Source: Colocasia esculenta
Lineage: Eukaryota > Streptophyta > Magnoliopsida > Alismatales > Araceae
DNA: 64,000 bases
Direction: 5' to 3'
NCBI GenBank assembly: GCA_014218235.1
Contig: CM024766.1
Span: forward strand, 64,717,207-64,781,206
The notes under the pieces are model-generated. The model was given only the letters and a program-made list of their open reading frames with translations, was not told where the DNA came from and did no database searches. Of this stretch, positions 34,578 through 48,083 are shown in pieces. Each line of letters opens with the position of its first letter. The stretch's first letter is position 1. The translations under genes and the position numbers were made by a program.

Positions 34578-37500
34578 TTAGGCAAGGAGGGGCTCCGACA
34601 GGGATTTCGGCGTGGTGTCATGAAGATTCATGGTGTATGTGACAACTGCTCCCACAAGAGCACAGGCTGCAGGAATGAGACCTGAACCATACCTTGTGAC
34701 CGACTGACAGCTTGTGATGTCATGACAGCCCTCAGAACTTGGAGAACCTGTCAAACAGTATATGTTAAAAATAGAAGTTAGTGCAACTTTCACTAAGGAA
34801 ATCAAAGTATAATTCTATCTATGGCTGCTTTTCTGATTTTTGTTTTCCTGACATTAGACATGAAGTGTTGTTTGGCTTATATCCTAATTCATTAGTGTCC
34901 AATATGTTACCAGGCAAATGTCTGGAGCAAAAATGTCCTACAATGTGTAGACTCACTTCTTGTATCCATACATCAAAAAGCCAATTCTAGAAGCTACAAA
35001 TAAAATATCAGGAACTAAGCAGAGTTGGTAAGCTAACATCATAAAAGAGAAGTAAATAGTCTTCCTGCACCAGATTTAACTTCAGTAATATCAAACTCTT
35101 TTTCTGTAGGAACTTACTAGTGATATAGATGTTCTGCAAAGCTTCAGAGACATTATATGGCATGAATAGAAACTGAATGAGAAAATAATATACTCAATGT
35201 GGTGGCATGAAAGAATCAGTACTCACTTTGATATGATTCAAGAAGATACAGAGCAAGTCCGCATGATACTTTATCCAAGAAACTCAGTGATCCATAGACA
35301 AAAGCACATCCATTGAGATCCTTGCCGACCAACATACTTTCCATGCTAATTCCAGTCACCTGCTTTCAGATAAATAGTTGCACAACAGCCATTAGTTAAC
35401 TATGGCATAGACTAGGCATACATTACTCTCAATCTTCTTAAAAAGAACATAGATAATGACCAGGCAGTTGGAAGTCAACCCTCTTAAAGTATCTAATAGT
35501 CAGGAATACTTTTGAGAAAAGTCTATCAAGTTTCCCTCACCTCAATTAGCAGGCAGAGAACTCATTCCTACTTTGAAGTTTAAGTTCCTAATTTGACAGC
35601 AAATCTCAACATAGAGATACTTGCTCTCCTCTAAACCAACTACCATTAGAATAATGGAAATTACAATCCTTAAACATGATCTTGAATTGCTCCAGATCAA
35701 AATCCGAGATTTTGAGGATGTATTCCAAGTACAAAATGAAAATGGTATAGAAAAGAACAGCACCATACCGTCATCAAAGCATTAGCAACACCAGTGGTTA
35801 TTGATAGAAGATACATGAAATTGTGAATCTTGCTAGGAAGAAGAAAAATTCCTACACCAGAGAATATCCACAAAATGGCTCCAGTTGTGTAGAAAGCTTT
35901 GAGACGCCATCCATTCCATTTTATCTCCTGCATATCAGCATACAAGGGGTTAGTAACAGGAAAAGAATAATGTGCATAGGCAACATGCATATGCTATATA
36001 TTTGAAGCAAGTACCTGCAATATGATGGATACCGCAAAGCTGCATATGTAGATTAGGGCAGGTATCTGTAAACACAAGTCAGAGCACAAGGATGAAAATA
36101 AACTTCAGACGTAAATACATATTGGGTCCATTAGAGTTTAAGAGAGAAGAAAAAAATGTTAAAAACTTACCAATGCTTTCGATGACTGGGCCATTTCCAA
36201 GTCATTGATAACATAGAATGCCAAAAGTGCCTGTCAAAGCAACCAGCAGGATTGATAACTCTATGTAATAACAATAAAGGAACAGGTGTAATAGAATGGT
36301 TGCCAAGTTTTATAAGAAAGGGGCACTGATGATACACACGTGAGAATTAAAATATGAAAGGATAGGGTGCCGTAATACATTCTCCAGATCATCATGGAAA
36401 GACAAAGACATGTATATAAAGCCATAATAGAGCAGTTTATTCTGATTTATTCTTTCTGAAACAAAGTTATACAACAGAAAATGACATAGCAACTGCCTGT
36501 ATTATCTGGATATACTATAATAGTTTTGGTGTTGGGCTGCATTTCTGATTGTCTTTGGTGCTTGAAAACTGACAAATCACAGGATGGGATAAGTTGACAC
36601 ACCAAATAAATTTCTTAGCACTGTCTTCCATGGGATCAAATAAATAAATGCATAAAAGGTGCCATTGAACCATTGATAAATTTGTGAAAAGGCTGCCACA
36701 GGTAAAGATGACCAGGTAGACTAGGATAAGAATGGATTGACGCTATCTGAATAAATTTCAAAAGAAATGACAACTTGCTACGTCCTTCTCAACAAAGTAG
36801 TAAAAATCAACCATAAGTATCAGATCTGGCCAAAACTTGCCAGATTCTGGTGGCAATCAATGCCCAGAACCAGGCAGATGTTGACCAAGACCAGCCTTGA
36901 AACTGGAATTTGCCAGGATCAGGCGCTTCTTACACATTCTAAGATATTTACTACCTAGAACACACATGAAAACTAGAAGCAACATTAATACCCTGCCCAA
37001 TCCCAACATAAGCATGCAGAAAGATGGACATGCACGCACGCACGAAAAGAAAAGTACCACTGATTCGTCAGTTTTTATAAGCGTACATGGCAGGGAGAAA
37101 ATTTAGAGTACCAGGTTACCAACGTTTATTGCAGCTAAAAGGTGAACTATTAAAACATATTTGCAAGAGTGAATGAGGGAGAAAAAGCTCACCTGTGAAA
37201 CATTTGTTACCAATCTGGTAAGCATATAGACAAGGGCAACTTGATAGTACAATAATTTGCTGAACCAGTATGCCCATGAAACTCTCTGGTTATTTTCACA
37301 ATGTTGTTGTTTTAACCTGCATAGCCACAGACGTGACATCTCAGAAGATATGTGGCAGGTATATTGAAGCAGAATCACACTTAGGCAATAAAGGTGTTTC
37401 AATACATACAGATGACACAATTAGAAATGAAACATATAATGTATATTTGCATCCTGGGAGGATGGAACTCACCGTGGTTCTTTGGTTCCAAAAAGGAATA

Positions 37501-40500
37501 TGCCCACAAAACAGCACCCGATCAAGATTGACACATATGCAATCCAACGATACTGATGAATCAAAGATTATTACAAGTTAAAGATGAGAAAAAGTCCTTG
37601 CTTGTCATAATTATTCATATTAATTATTAGATATATATTACTGGACGTTTGTATGTGGGTACCTGATCTTCAATATCCACGGATGTTTTTGCATCGTTAA
37701 TACTGAAGACAGCTAATGCAATACCATAGAGAGTGAGATTTGCAACCTTCAAGATCCAGAGAAGTCCAAGAAGGAACCATGTAAATCAGAATAAAAGACA
37801 ACATGCCTGAAAAGGTGCATGCAGAAAATGATAAAGAGATACTAAACCATGGTGAAAGCATTCCGGCAGCTTGCAAGAGCGACCCTGCTTGTATCATTTA
37901 GTGTCATGCAATTCACCATTGCCCTTGAAACATAACCATAAATCAATTTTATGTGGGGCAGGTTGAAAGCTCATGCAAAGCACGTAAGAGACTTTTCTTT
38001 GCAAATAGTGGCTTCAAGATACAGGGGATACTTACATATGTGAAACCTGTGTAGCTGCCCAACCCACATTAAAAATAGCAGCAAAAATACTGTATCCAAT
38101 TGTCCGCAGTGCAGCAGAATTAATCCCCAAAATCTGACACAAAAGGCAACCACCAAATACTGAAGAAAACGAAATGGCGACCAAAACAGACCCTCCAGCA
38201 TGCCATAATTTGAAACGTCCAAACCTGTCAATCTGGCATTGAAGATTATGGTTTCAGGTAAAGATAACATCAAACTACGGCATCCTGCCGTCTGCCGAAA
38301 AAATATCAGATTGTGGTTCCTTGAATTGCGGTAAGAGCAATGGATAGACTACCAACAATATGCAATTTATACTTGAAGTTCAGAGTCACTAATATCAGGT
38401 TCTCCTGGCTAAAACAAAACTGAAATAATCTGCTGAATTTGTATAAAAACCAAAATATTCCATATAAAAGTGGCATCATGATAAAAAATTAAGAAATGTC
38501 CAAATATTTGGATAGCTATCTAATAGCAAATAGGACCATATTCCCAAATAGGGCCCATGGTTTAAACCATATCTTCAAACCACATAGGTCTACAGTAATA
38601 AATATGTTGAAAAATAATTAGATAGGGATACCGAAAGCACCTTGTATATGCCCAGACAGAAGCCAATGTCAAGAAGCCCTAGGAAGGTCCTTTATAATGA
38701 ACAATGTTAACAGTACATTGTCCAACAAGTTAATGTTTCAAAAAATGAGATGGCATGTTCTTGATGTATCATCTCAAGTGAGATCTTCCCCACAATTCCA
38801 GCCTAAATTGCCTAATATGAATGGCCCATGTAGGGAGGTAGTAGGTAAATGGGTTTGCTTGGCTTGATCCTGATATTTGAGTTGGGCCATCCAACTTCAC
38901 ATAAAGCCTATCTGTCTGAATAATGATGTGGTTCCCTCTGAATCTAAAATGACCATGTTCAAAATCAGTTGATCAATACATTAATACCACTGTGGCACAT
39001 AATATAACAGACTTGCGAAAATAAAATGAGTTAGACATGCTTTGTCATCAAAACTGAACCTGATCCATTTGTTTAATGTATTCTATTGATTGAAAATTCA
39101 AAATAATATAACAGACTTGTGAAAATAAAATGAGTTAGACATGCTGTGTCATCAAAACTGAACCTGATCCATTTGTTTAATGTATGACCCAAGCACTTGT
39201 TAGCTGAACCCTTTTTCCCCCTTGACAGATGGAGAGGTGGAACAAGAACGATCAACATGAATGTCTAGTGTCAGTAGGGCTATGAATTAGCATCAAGATA
39301 TCACTCTCTGATTGATCTGAAGTTTCAAATGGGGGGCATGATCCTGAATGAGTTTCTATGTATGTGGAGTCTTCCTGGATGCATTGACAAATAGTAAACA
39401 ACATAGAGATGCATAGAATTATGCATAGATTAATTTTTCCTATCACAAAGTGGAAAATGTATGAGACTGAAATAATATATAAAGTTCCGTATGTACCAGC
39501 TCTCCTGCAAAAACTGTCATAAACCCATCCGCAACTTGACCAGAGAGCATAACAATGGATGCATCCCTATGGTATGGCAATAAACAACAAGCATAAAGAA
39601 TTAATCTAAATGTCAATCAGTAATAGAATTATAAAGACAACAAGAATGATGACATGTAACATGCACAATACGGAAAAAGAGAACGGTTCATAATTGAAGG
39701 ATGATACTAATAACATATAGTAACCCTTTTAGTCACAATCTGCAAACAAGACAATTAAAAAGATCCGTTCTTCAGGTTCTTCTCCCTCTCTGTCTTCCAT
39801 CTTACCAAGACACATTCAATTTCACAGTATTTAAATAGACGAGAGACAAAGATGTTTTAAAATTTAGAAGGCGGAAGGACAGTGTCAGAATAATACTAGG
39901 ATATAAGAATATTAGCTGTTGAAAATAAAAGAAAAATCAGGATATCAAGTAAACTTTGGGGAAAAACAGAAAAAGAAAAGAATAAAGATGGACAACTTTG
40001 TTTTCTATTGTAATGGAATGGGGTGGAGGAGAGACCTTAAAGCGAGATACATTAAGTTGCATAAACTTTTAAATTGCGACATGCATGCATTTTCATTAAA
40101 TAAGAGGACATGTAACAAAAAGATATTAAATGAATCCTAAAAGTGCATCAATAAAGAGCATGAGACAACATTAGATGGTGAATCGGCAGTAAACGTTTAT
40201 AGTCCTTTCAAAATAGTAAATTTTTACTACAAGATCTGTAATATTGTTTATGTTACAAAGGCAGGCAAATGCCATGCTCCAGTTATGGCCTAATGTTGAG
40301 ATTGAGACGTTCAATGCCATTGCAGAAACTGAACATGAATTTGTAGGGACGAATATATGTTTCAAAGACATAAAAGCATATACTAGAAGAATCAATGCGC
40401 ACAATCAAACAATGGAAGGCAAGTTGTGCATGAGTTGGTGTACCTTGGAGTAAGCCCAATGTCTGTCAAGAAGAGAAGCAGATATGTAAACCAGCAAGCT

Positions 40501-40616
40501 GATGTGATGTCGTTGAGCATGTGACCCACACCATATGAAAGTATGGAACACCTTCTTAGGGGGAGAAAACTTTCTATGTCTGCAGCTGGTAGCTGGTCTC
40601 CCATTGTCTCAATCAT
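34578..40616 (-). CDS. MFSD12-like major facilitator transporter, 12 coding exons, 458 aa
   Basis: The protein resembles animal MFSD12 (lysosomal/melanosomal transport, linked to cysteine import) in the MFS/GPH-like group; substrate and membrane in plants are unknown. Exons: 40616-40444, 39566-39497, 38232-38036, 37923-37848, 37746-37663, 37552-37473, 37316-37193, 36230-36171, 36065-36015, 35927-35769, 35359-35227, 34747-34578. Every junction is GT-AG and in phase, total 1377 nt ending TAA. Family wording: SYGVGHMLNDITSACWFTYLL in exon 1, SGQVADGF in exon 2, IDRFGRFKLWHAGGS in exon 3, LASCRNAFTM in exon 4, AFVYGSLSFLDK in exon 11. Several hydrophobic stretches fit a polytopic protein of about 12 helices. 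An upstream splice acceptor at 40680 suggests an intron in the 5' UTR. It is the only clear host gene in the window. Confidence 0.92.
38998..39186. repeat. Tandem duplication inside intron 2 of the transporter gene
   Basis: About 83 bp beginning AATATAACAGACTTG occurs at 39001 and again at 39105, period 104, with few differences. It is purely intronic and does not touch a splice site. Confidence 0.8.
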
Positions 40617-42560
40617 ACAAACAATTAATCTTGAGAATCACTAAAATAAATTAGGAAGTTCTTGTCACTGAGGTACCACCTGCAATAAAAGAAGTGAAAA
40701 GACATATCCCATAAGCACAATATGGGGATGGTTTATTGATGGGGAAAGTGTAAAGAATAGATGACAACTGTGACAGGGACTGGAATAAATGGAGACTTCA
40801 TAAAGATAAGATAGGCATCATGATCATGGTTTCCTGATAATGAACATGTTCCCAGTCACTAACGTGAATTCAGCAGGAACCATTCTCAGGTGACCAAGCA
40901 GAGAGCGACATGATTCTTTTGTGCATCAAAGGAAACCAATGTGAGTCTTTTCATCTACAAGAGTCAAAAGGAGTTGAATGCAACTCAGACCACATAACCT
41001 AAAGGAAGAGAGAAAAACATATTAATCAGAATTGATTATTCTAACTTATATTCGGTAACTACCATATGTGTTAGTGCAGGTGATTGAGTTGCTGTAGTTG
41101 GAAAAGACTCGAATTTTTCATGTCTCGTAGAATGAGATACCAAGAAAACTGAAATGTGAATAGAGCTTCATGAGAATCTGCTAGAATACTGTCTGACAAT
41201 GGATGGGGTTTTCTCCCTTCGTATAATCTAGAAGTTGACCAGACAATTTCACTTTCCGTCACTTGGGTTTGTGTTGAATATACTCCTTGGATGTTCCCAA
41301 GCCACACCATGCAACATGTGCTTCATTTCCTCCTACAGTTGGTTGGCTGCCATTGACGTGGTGATCCTAATCTGTAAGCAGAAGTTGAAACTCTGGTTTC
41401 GCACATTTTGCCATTGGTCCCGCTCTGAAAAGCATTCCAACTCCGATTCCTGCTAAGAATCTCAGTGAAATTTTGAACGGTAATAGTAAACTAGAAGGTT
41501 GAAAGTTACATCTCCTACCCTTTTAACGGCTTCCACGCCTACCCCATGCGGAAACGAGAATCTCTTGGAGTTGTCAGATAAAGGCCATGTCTTACCCGTG
41601 CTGAATAGTTAAACCTAAGGTTGATACAAGGCTATTTAATCGTTAAAAGTGGAGTTCATGGGCACGCTACACCAACAAAAGCGGAGAAAGACACAAAAGA
41701 ATATATTTTTTTTCTCGCAACATCGGAGCACCATCCACAATACTTCTCGGACAGACATAGTAAAAATAAGTACTGCTGAACTTAAATTGGTCCTTCCGCT
41801 CGAAGGAAAATCGAAAGAGAACGAAAGAGGCAACTGAGATTAGAGATTTAGAACAAAAGATCAGACGAGCGACCACATGAATCCGTCTTTCCAGCATGGT
41901 GGGCGTACTCATGTATGCAGGGGAAAGGACACATCGGTTCCAAGACTTGGACAAAAAAGAAGGGAACTTGCTAATCAAAACCAGGCAGTAACAATCGTAG
42001 CAGAGATAAAAGAACACCCAGGATTCATAGAAGCTTTCTTGGGAAGAATAAAAAAGAAGAAACAGAGAGAAGCAAGCAAAACCCAGGAACAAAATAGTAC
42101 ATATAAAGGAACAAGGACGTCCAGGGAGATGAATTGGGTACATACCCGTGCACGCACGAACAGATATGAAAGCAAAATTGGCGGAGACGGAGGAAGAGGG
42201 AGAACAATAGTAGGAGGAGAAAGCTTGGCTGAGAGGAGTGCCCATGCAGTGCAGCCAGTCCCACTCAAAATATAAACAACCGGGGGTACCCGGTCGTATC
42301 AGTTGGACCCGTAAACGGCCCACCCACTCCACCCTCGAAGGAGCAGAATCTGATAAAACCTTGGCAAGGCAGGAGGCAAGAATCTGAAGAACCCGCCGAC
42401 CGGGGTTGTAGGTGGGGGCTGGGAGGGGTCATGTAGAGGCGGGTCTACCTAGGAAGGCCCCGAATTTTATAATCTCTCGGGAAGGCGTGAACGGGGAGAA
42501 GACCGGGCCGGGCGCGCTCCCTGCCTCCCCTCCCCACTCCTTATCCTACCGTTCCTATCC
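40617..42560 (-). promoter_or_regulatory. 5' leader and candidate promoter of the MFSD12-like gene
   Basis: On the minus strand a TATAAAA box lies at 42471-42465, just downstream of a GC-rich block (about 42480-42530). Downstream, a pyrimidine-rich leader reaches a good donor (GG|GTATGT near 42155). An acceptor TTTTATTGCAG at 40680 precedes the coding ATG. This suggests a leader exon and a 1.5-kb 5' UTR intron. It is inference without transcript data. Confidence 0.4.
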
Positions 42561-42907
42561 AGATTAATAGACAAATAAGCAACACACCGTGGCGTGGCAC
42601 CACATAAACTGGAACGCTTTGTGCGTTCCAGCTTCCAACTTCGGCAGTGCCGTTCACATCGTAGCGTTTTTCTCGAGTCCCGGAAGAAACCCCATCAGCT
42701 CGAGATGCAGATTCCACTTCCAGTTCAGCGACGTCGTTGGGTGGCCGGGGGCGGGCATGGAAGAGGAAAAAAAAAAAAGGATCAAAGGAGGCGTTTTTGA
42801 ACGGACGGGGCAGCAGATTGACAAGTGCATTATAGCAAGGAAAACGAGAATATTAGAATCCATCATACCGTATTGAACAAGATCCAAAAGTGCCGGGATA
42901 AAAAAAA

Positions 42908-42957
42908 CACACACACACAGAAAGAGAAAGAGAAAGAGAGAGAGAGAGAGAGAGAGG
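42908..42957. repeat. (CA)n-(GA)n microsatellite
   Basis: A CA run is followed by GA/GAAA runs. It is simple sequence, CT-rich on the minus strand, upstream of the transporter gene's candidate promoter. Confidence 0.9.
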
Positions 42958-43127
42958 ACAGTGACCCCCCGCAAGTAGGGACGACGTCAGGGAGTGGAAC
43001 GGCGCAGCAGACGACTCCACCGCGGCGGTGAAAGGGGAAGCGGACGGGAGGTGGGTGGTGCCGTCTCCGTTGTCGTCATCTGTGCTTTTCCCCCTGCTTT
43101 TGGAGGGGGGCCGTTGGACGAGCGGGG

Positions 43128-43152
43128 CGGCGGCTGCTGCTGCTGCTGCTGC
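43128..43152. repeat. (CTG)n microsatellite in a GC-rich block
   Basis: Seven or so CTG units in a GC-rich stretch (42960-43260). A second TATAAAG-like box on the minus strand lies at 43181-43175, so this could be an alternative upstream promoter. ORFs here are low-complexity alanine or leucine runs and I do not call them genes. Confidence 0.7.
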
Positions 43153-43377
43153 GAAGTGTAACAAAACTTTCTTTCTTTATAGTTTTCCTGCGCTCGCCGC
43201 CGCAATCAAAGAACGGCGGCCGGGGAGGATATTTTAGATCCTCCGCGAGAAGCAACAACGTGGCTCGGCTGGGTTTGCTTCCCATACTGGGAAACCAGGA
43301 GCCACGTTTCCGGAAAGCAGCGGATCTTTTGCGACTTTTGTCTTGGTCAAATTCCATTAAAAATTTGAATTTAGAAA

Positions 43378-43563
43378 TGTTTACTTATATTCCAGCGAAG
43401 GTTGGATTATTGTTGGGTCCGTGCGGAATTCTTCTTCTTCTTATTATTTTTCCTATCGTTTATTTAATATATATTCATATTCTCAAAATACAAGTCACGT
43501 CCTCTTAGTAATTATCTTTAATGTTAAATATTATAAACAATTAATTAAAGATAATAAATAATA
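43378..43563 (+). repeat. 186-bp direct repeat flanking the giant MULE, left copy
   Basis: It begins TGTTTACTTATATTCC and ends TAAATAATA. It recurs at 63698-63884 with two substitutions and one extra T. It continues smoothly from the host sequence on its left, so this copy looks like the original. Confidence 0.92.
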
Positions 43564-44673
43564 GGGAGAATTAATTATTTGCCCGTGGCAGGGGCAAATT
43601 TTTATTTTTCCATCCCTGTCAGTTTTTTCATGGACGTCCGGTCCCTACTTTATGCGGGACTTATTTTCTAATCCCTGGGATTTAACGGACGTTATGCCTC
43701 TTCTCGTAAATACACATTCTACCCCCAGCCCTAGTGACGCACGACCTTATTTGGCTTTAATGCCTTTCGATGAAGGCAGACAATGGCGCAAACCTTCTCG
43801 CCGCGGCGTTGCGAAGAGGAGACCAGGGTTGGCGTTTGGGTGCACTGCGAAGAGGAGCGCAGAGATTCTGGCTTCCGATGAATGTTTCTAATTGATTCTC
43901 ACTTCCTTCTATCCCCGGTGTAGGTGAGTTTTTCTTGGCATTCCGATACACATTGGTTCCACCGATCCCCTTTGTCCTCTATAGATCCACATCCATTAGT
44001 CGCCAGATATTTTTCTTGCCAACAATGTTTCATCCATATCCGTTTGTCTTATGACTATTTCTTATTTACTCCATTTTTGGTTACCGACGCTACTACAGAG
44101 TTACATTTTTCGAAAAAAATTAGATATTTTGTCTAAGTTTGTCTAATTGTAATTGTAACAACTTTCGAAGTAATTACACAGTTAACTCTGTAAGTCAATA
44201 ACTGTGTAACAACATTCTAAGTAGTTACACAGTTAACTGTGCAACTTTTTAATTGTGTAACAACTTTCTAAGTAGTTACACACTTAACCGTATAATTGAG
44301 TAACTGTGTAACAACTTTCTAAGTAATTATGTTTGTTAACTGTGTAAGTATGTCATTACCTAGTACCTACTATTTTTGTAAGTACGTAAGTGTCTAACTA
44401 TTTGTATTTCTATTTGTGTAACAACTTTGTAAGTAGTTACACAGTTAACTGTGTAACTGTGTAACAACTTTCTAAGTAACTTTGTAACTGATTAACAAGT
44501 TAAAAATAGTTACATATGTTAACTATGTAATTATGTGATTACCAACTATTTTTTGTACGTAAGTGTCTAACTATTTGTACTTCTAATTGTTTAACATCTT
44601 CTCAAGTAGTAGTTACATATCTTAACTGTGTAACTATGTAACAACTACTTGAAAAATAACATACGTTAACTGA

Positions 44674-44678
44674 GTATG
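44674..44678 (+). repeat. Target-site duplication GTATG of the solo LTR (left copy)
   Basis: GTATG precedes the solo LTR and recurs at 48084-48088. The unbroken mirror TIR near 62660 (complement) reads GAGTATGTATG, the expected empty site. Confidence 0.85.
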
Positions 44679-47600
44679 TGTAACGTCGCGCGTTTTTCGG
44701 ATCTTCGTGGACCTTCGGTTTAGTGTATGGGTGGTCACACCTTGACCAGTGTGACTTGTGTTGTGTGTTTCTTATTGGATCCTTACCAGGGTTGGTTATG
44801 GATCTGTGTTGGTGTTCAGTGCGCTGGACATCAACAGTGGGTTGGCGTCCAGGTGTGTGACGTCTTCTGTGTGTTGGCGGCAATGGTGTTGCCGTTAACA
44901 TGTTCTTGGCGTTCATCGATGTGGACGTCTACCGTTGAACTTGGCGGCGAGCGTTGTGGACGCCTAGTTGGGGCGGTTTGGTTAGTGGCGCAGAGGTTGA
45001 CGTTGACCTGAGGCGCCTGTGTTTTTAGGGGCAACCCGAGCCTTCTTCTTTCCCCACCTTCTCCCCTCCTCTTCCCCCACCTGTACCCTTGTGCCTCTTC
45101 ACTACTTCTGGTGGTCGACGGGAGCACGTGGGAAGGCTGTGATGCGCGCAGCATCGGCAGATCAGGCGGGGAATGACGGATTGGAGGGCGGTGTTCGCGG
45201 GAAGTTCCTGGGGTTTCGGCGCGATTTGAGGTTCTTTAGGAGTTTATTTGTGTTTCAGAGGTAGGGACTGGACCCCTTGATTCCTCTTGTTTGACTTGCC
45301 ATGCTCCGTTTGCATAGACTGCTTGTTAATCGTGTTTTTGGGAAAAAGGTTTACCATGCCGGGAGATTGGGTGGTTTGATCGATCCAAATGTTGGATCTT
45401 GCTTTTCCAGTTTGATTATAGTATATAGATGTAAGGGGAAGTGTTTCCCCTCGTTTTTCTGCTGTTTATAGGGCTAGATTACTCGTGTGATCGGCCTGGG
45501 GCCGTTCTGTACGTCCTGTGTGTGTTGAGTCCTGAAGATCTCGACGTCAACATCGGTTGACGCTGAGTTCTTTGTTGGGAGATTAACGGCTAGGTTTCTA
45601 GCCGTTGATTTTGAGTAAACGGCTAGGTGGTGGCCGCTTACTTAGTATTGACGGCAAGAAATACTGTCGTCTATATCCTATGGACGACAATCGATGTTGC
45701 CGCCAACCTGTGCATGTATCAGCACAGTGTGTTTCATGGCGTTCTTGTTGCAAATATTGCGGTGCAATGTGTTTATCGATATTGAGCGGTGCAATAACAC
45801 CTGTGGTGCTCCTAGAGCACAGGGCTTTTGAGGCCAGCTTACCGGCTATGTAGTTTACTAGTTCTTTACGTGTGTGCGTGGGATTCACTATATCCTAGCG
45901 CACAAGATTTATGTGAAATATTACGGGGTTTTGGTGTCATGCACATGGTTGGTGTGTGCATGGCATATCGTACGTTATTGTGCTTATTGTATCTTAATTA
46001 TTATGATTAGTTCGTGATATTGTGGCGATGAGGTTCACATCTGAACCTAGCCTCGATCCTTTAGAATCTTTTGTAGATTCTTCTGGATGAATGATTAGTA
46101 AAGTTTAAGTATGGTTATTATGTGAATATTGTGTACTGCGTTTAGTGTGACCTTCACTGTCACTTTGTGACCGATGACAGGCCATGGTGTTATCATTAAT
46201 ATGGTTTATATGCGTGATTGTGTAAGTTAGCTTGTAAGTCACAGGGTGACTAGAATAAGCTATTCCTAACATATGTATCGTAATTGGTAATAGAAAGTGT
46301 TTGTGTATATATCGTGGTTTAAGTTTGCCGAGTGTGGTGGTCCGGCGCCTATTTCAGAATGTCTCTCTAGTCAGGTACCCCAGGTTCTTTGTGAGCCAGG
46401 CATGTGTGTTTGTTGTGCTTGGGGTTGTCCCGGTACAGTGTGGTACCGTCGAGGTCTGTGTCGTCTTCCTAGACACCCTCACTCCTGTGTTTGAGTTGTA
46501 CATCCGGCTGAGGGAAAGATGACAGTAGGGCAGCGGCTTGTGTTTGTGGGTGTGCAGTCGCTTGTAGCGCGCTCGTAGTTGGGGGTACGGACACCAGTAG
46601 TTGACACTGGTCCCCAGCTAGTCCTGTTTTCTAGTGCCTCACTTTAGGGTGCTCCGGCCAGAGACCCTAGAGGTGCCAAGCATGGACCTGCAGCTGTGTG
46701 TCTGCAGGTGTGGTGTTGGTTGGTCTCCACAGTTGTTTGACTTGTTCTCGTGGAGCGGCAGTTGGACCTTTAGTCCGTGACTGCGAGACTGAGAGGTTGT
46801 TCTTGTGTTGTGTTGTCCGGGTTGGATACTGGCCTGATCAGCCAGTAGTCCGTTCCCGTGTGGTGGCGTCGTTCCTTTCTGACTCGTGCTTTGCTACTCG
46901 TCGTGGTTTGTGAGTTAGTGACTTATAGTCGAGGTTTGACTCGTTTGAGGTGTGCCCTGGTGTTGGCACGATTGTGACTGCGGTTGTGGCTTGTGGTGTG
47001 CCCGAGTGGTGGCACAGTTTTGGTTATGGTTGGTGAGTGTTGACTCACTAAATGTGGTTTAGCTTGCTATGGTGTGCCCTGTTACGGCACTGGTTTACTT
47101 GTGGTTTTCCGTGTTGGTACCTTGTGGTAATAGGTATCTGTACCCCGTGTGGGTAATGGTTTGTGGTGGTACGTCGTATACCAATCTTTCTGGTGTTGAC
47201 GTGGAACTGTGTTTCGTGGAGGTCGTGTGGTGTGACCTTCCACTCAATGTGCTTCACCCTCCCTCGGGTAAGCTACCGTATATGGTTTTCATGTGTGATG
47301 GATTGGCCTGCTGTAGCCGATCATGTTACTTGGTGTGTGTGATTTCCGACATATTGTGGTTTGGGTATAAAGGGCCAGCTTTTGGTTAGTAGTCCTGTTA
47401 CCCACGTATTTAAGACTCGCCTGTAAAGCTTATAGCTTAAGCAATTGGTTGTGACTGTGATTTACCTATGAGGCTTGTAGCCTAGGCGTTACTGTTGTTG
47501 AGCGAACTAGTGGTGTGAAACTAGTCCTATTGTTTCCTCTTACTTTTCGAGGTTGTGAATAGCTAATGTGTTTATATTTAATTGTAGTTTAAATACAATT

Positions 47601-48083
47601 GTTGTGAGCATGAAATGGTTTGGTTATATATGTGGCCAGTGAGACCCATTGATGTTGAGGTCTCTTCTGTTGGTTGTTGTGGTCCTTAGGTGGTCCCTAC
47701 TGAGCCTGTGACTTGTTGAGGCTCACTCCTCTACAGTTCTTTTCAGGGCTTGCCGAGTGTTTGGCTTGCAGCGGCGTTGTGTCAGACTTGTACCACCAGC
47801 AGTTGTGTAGTAATTAATGTTGTGTGAGCTTGTGCTCCCTCGGGGTATGCTCCAGGTTGTTGTACTTTTTAATTGGACATGTAATAATGTAATGGGACAG
47901 TTGTAAATTGTTATATGTAGGTATGAGCACATGTACTTTCTTGTGTCTTATACTGTTGTGGTTTGTCTTTTATATTCTTACTGGATACTTGTGTGAGCTA
48001 TCCCTTGCGAGACTTCGGTCCGTTCGCGGGAGGCGGATCTGGATATGGAGCCTTAATGGGCATAAATATCCAGGGCCGTCATA
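44679..48083 (+). mobile_element. Solo LTR, 3405 bp, Tekay/Del-like
   Basis: It starts TGTAACGTC and ends CCGTCATA, which I read as a mutated CGTCACA end like the Tekay LTR at 27074-30163. A perfect 5-bp duplication flanks it. Its length and its layout, with pyrimidine-rich 3' portion near 47700, resemble the long chromovirus LTRs, but it is a different family. No gag, pol, primer site or polypurine tract is inside. Solo LTRs form by recombination between the two LTRs of a full element. Confidence 0.82.

Noticed and set aside
42853..43357. ORFs with Ala and Leu/Ser runs around the microsatellites
   Set aside because: They are products of CTG and GA repeats; no homology-like content and no good start context.
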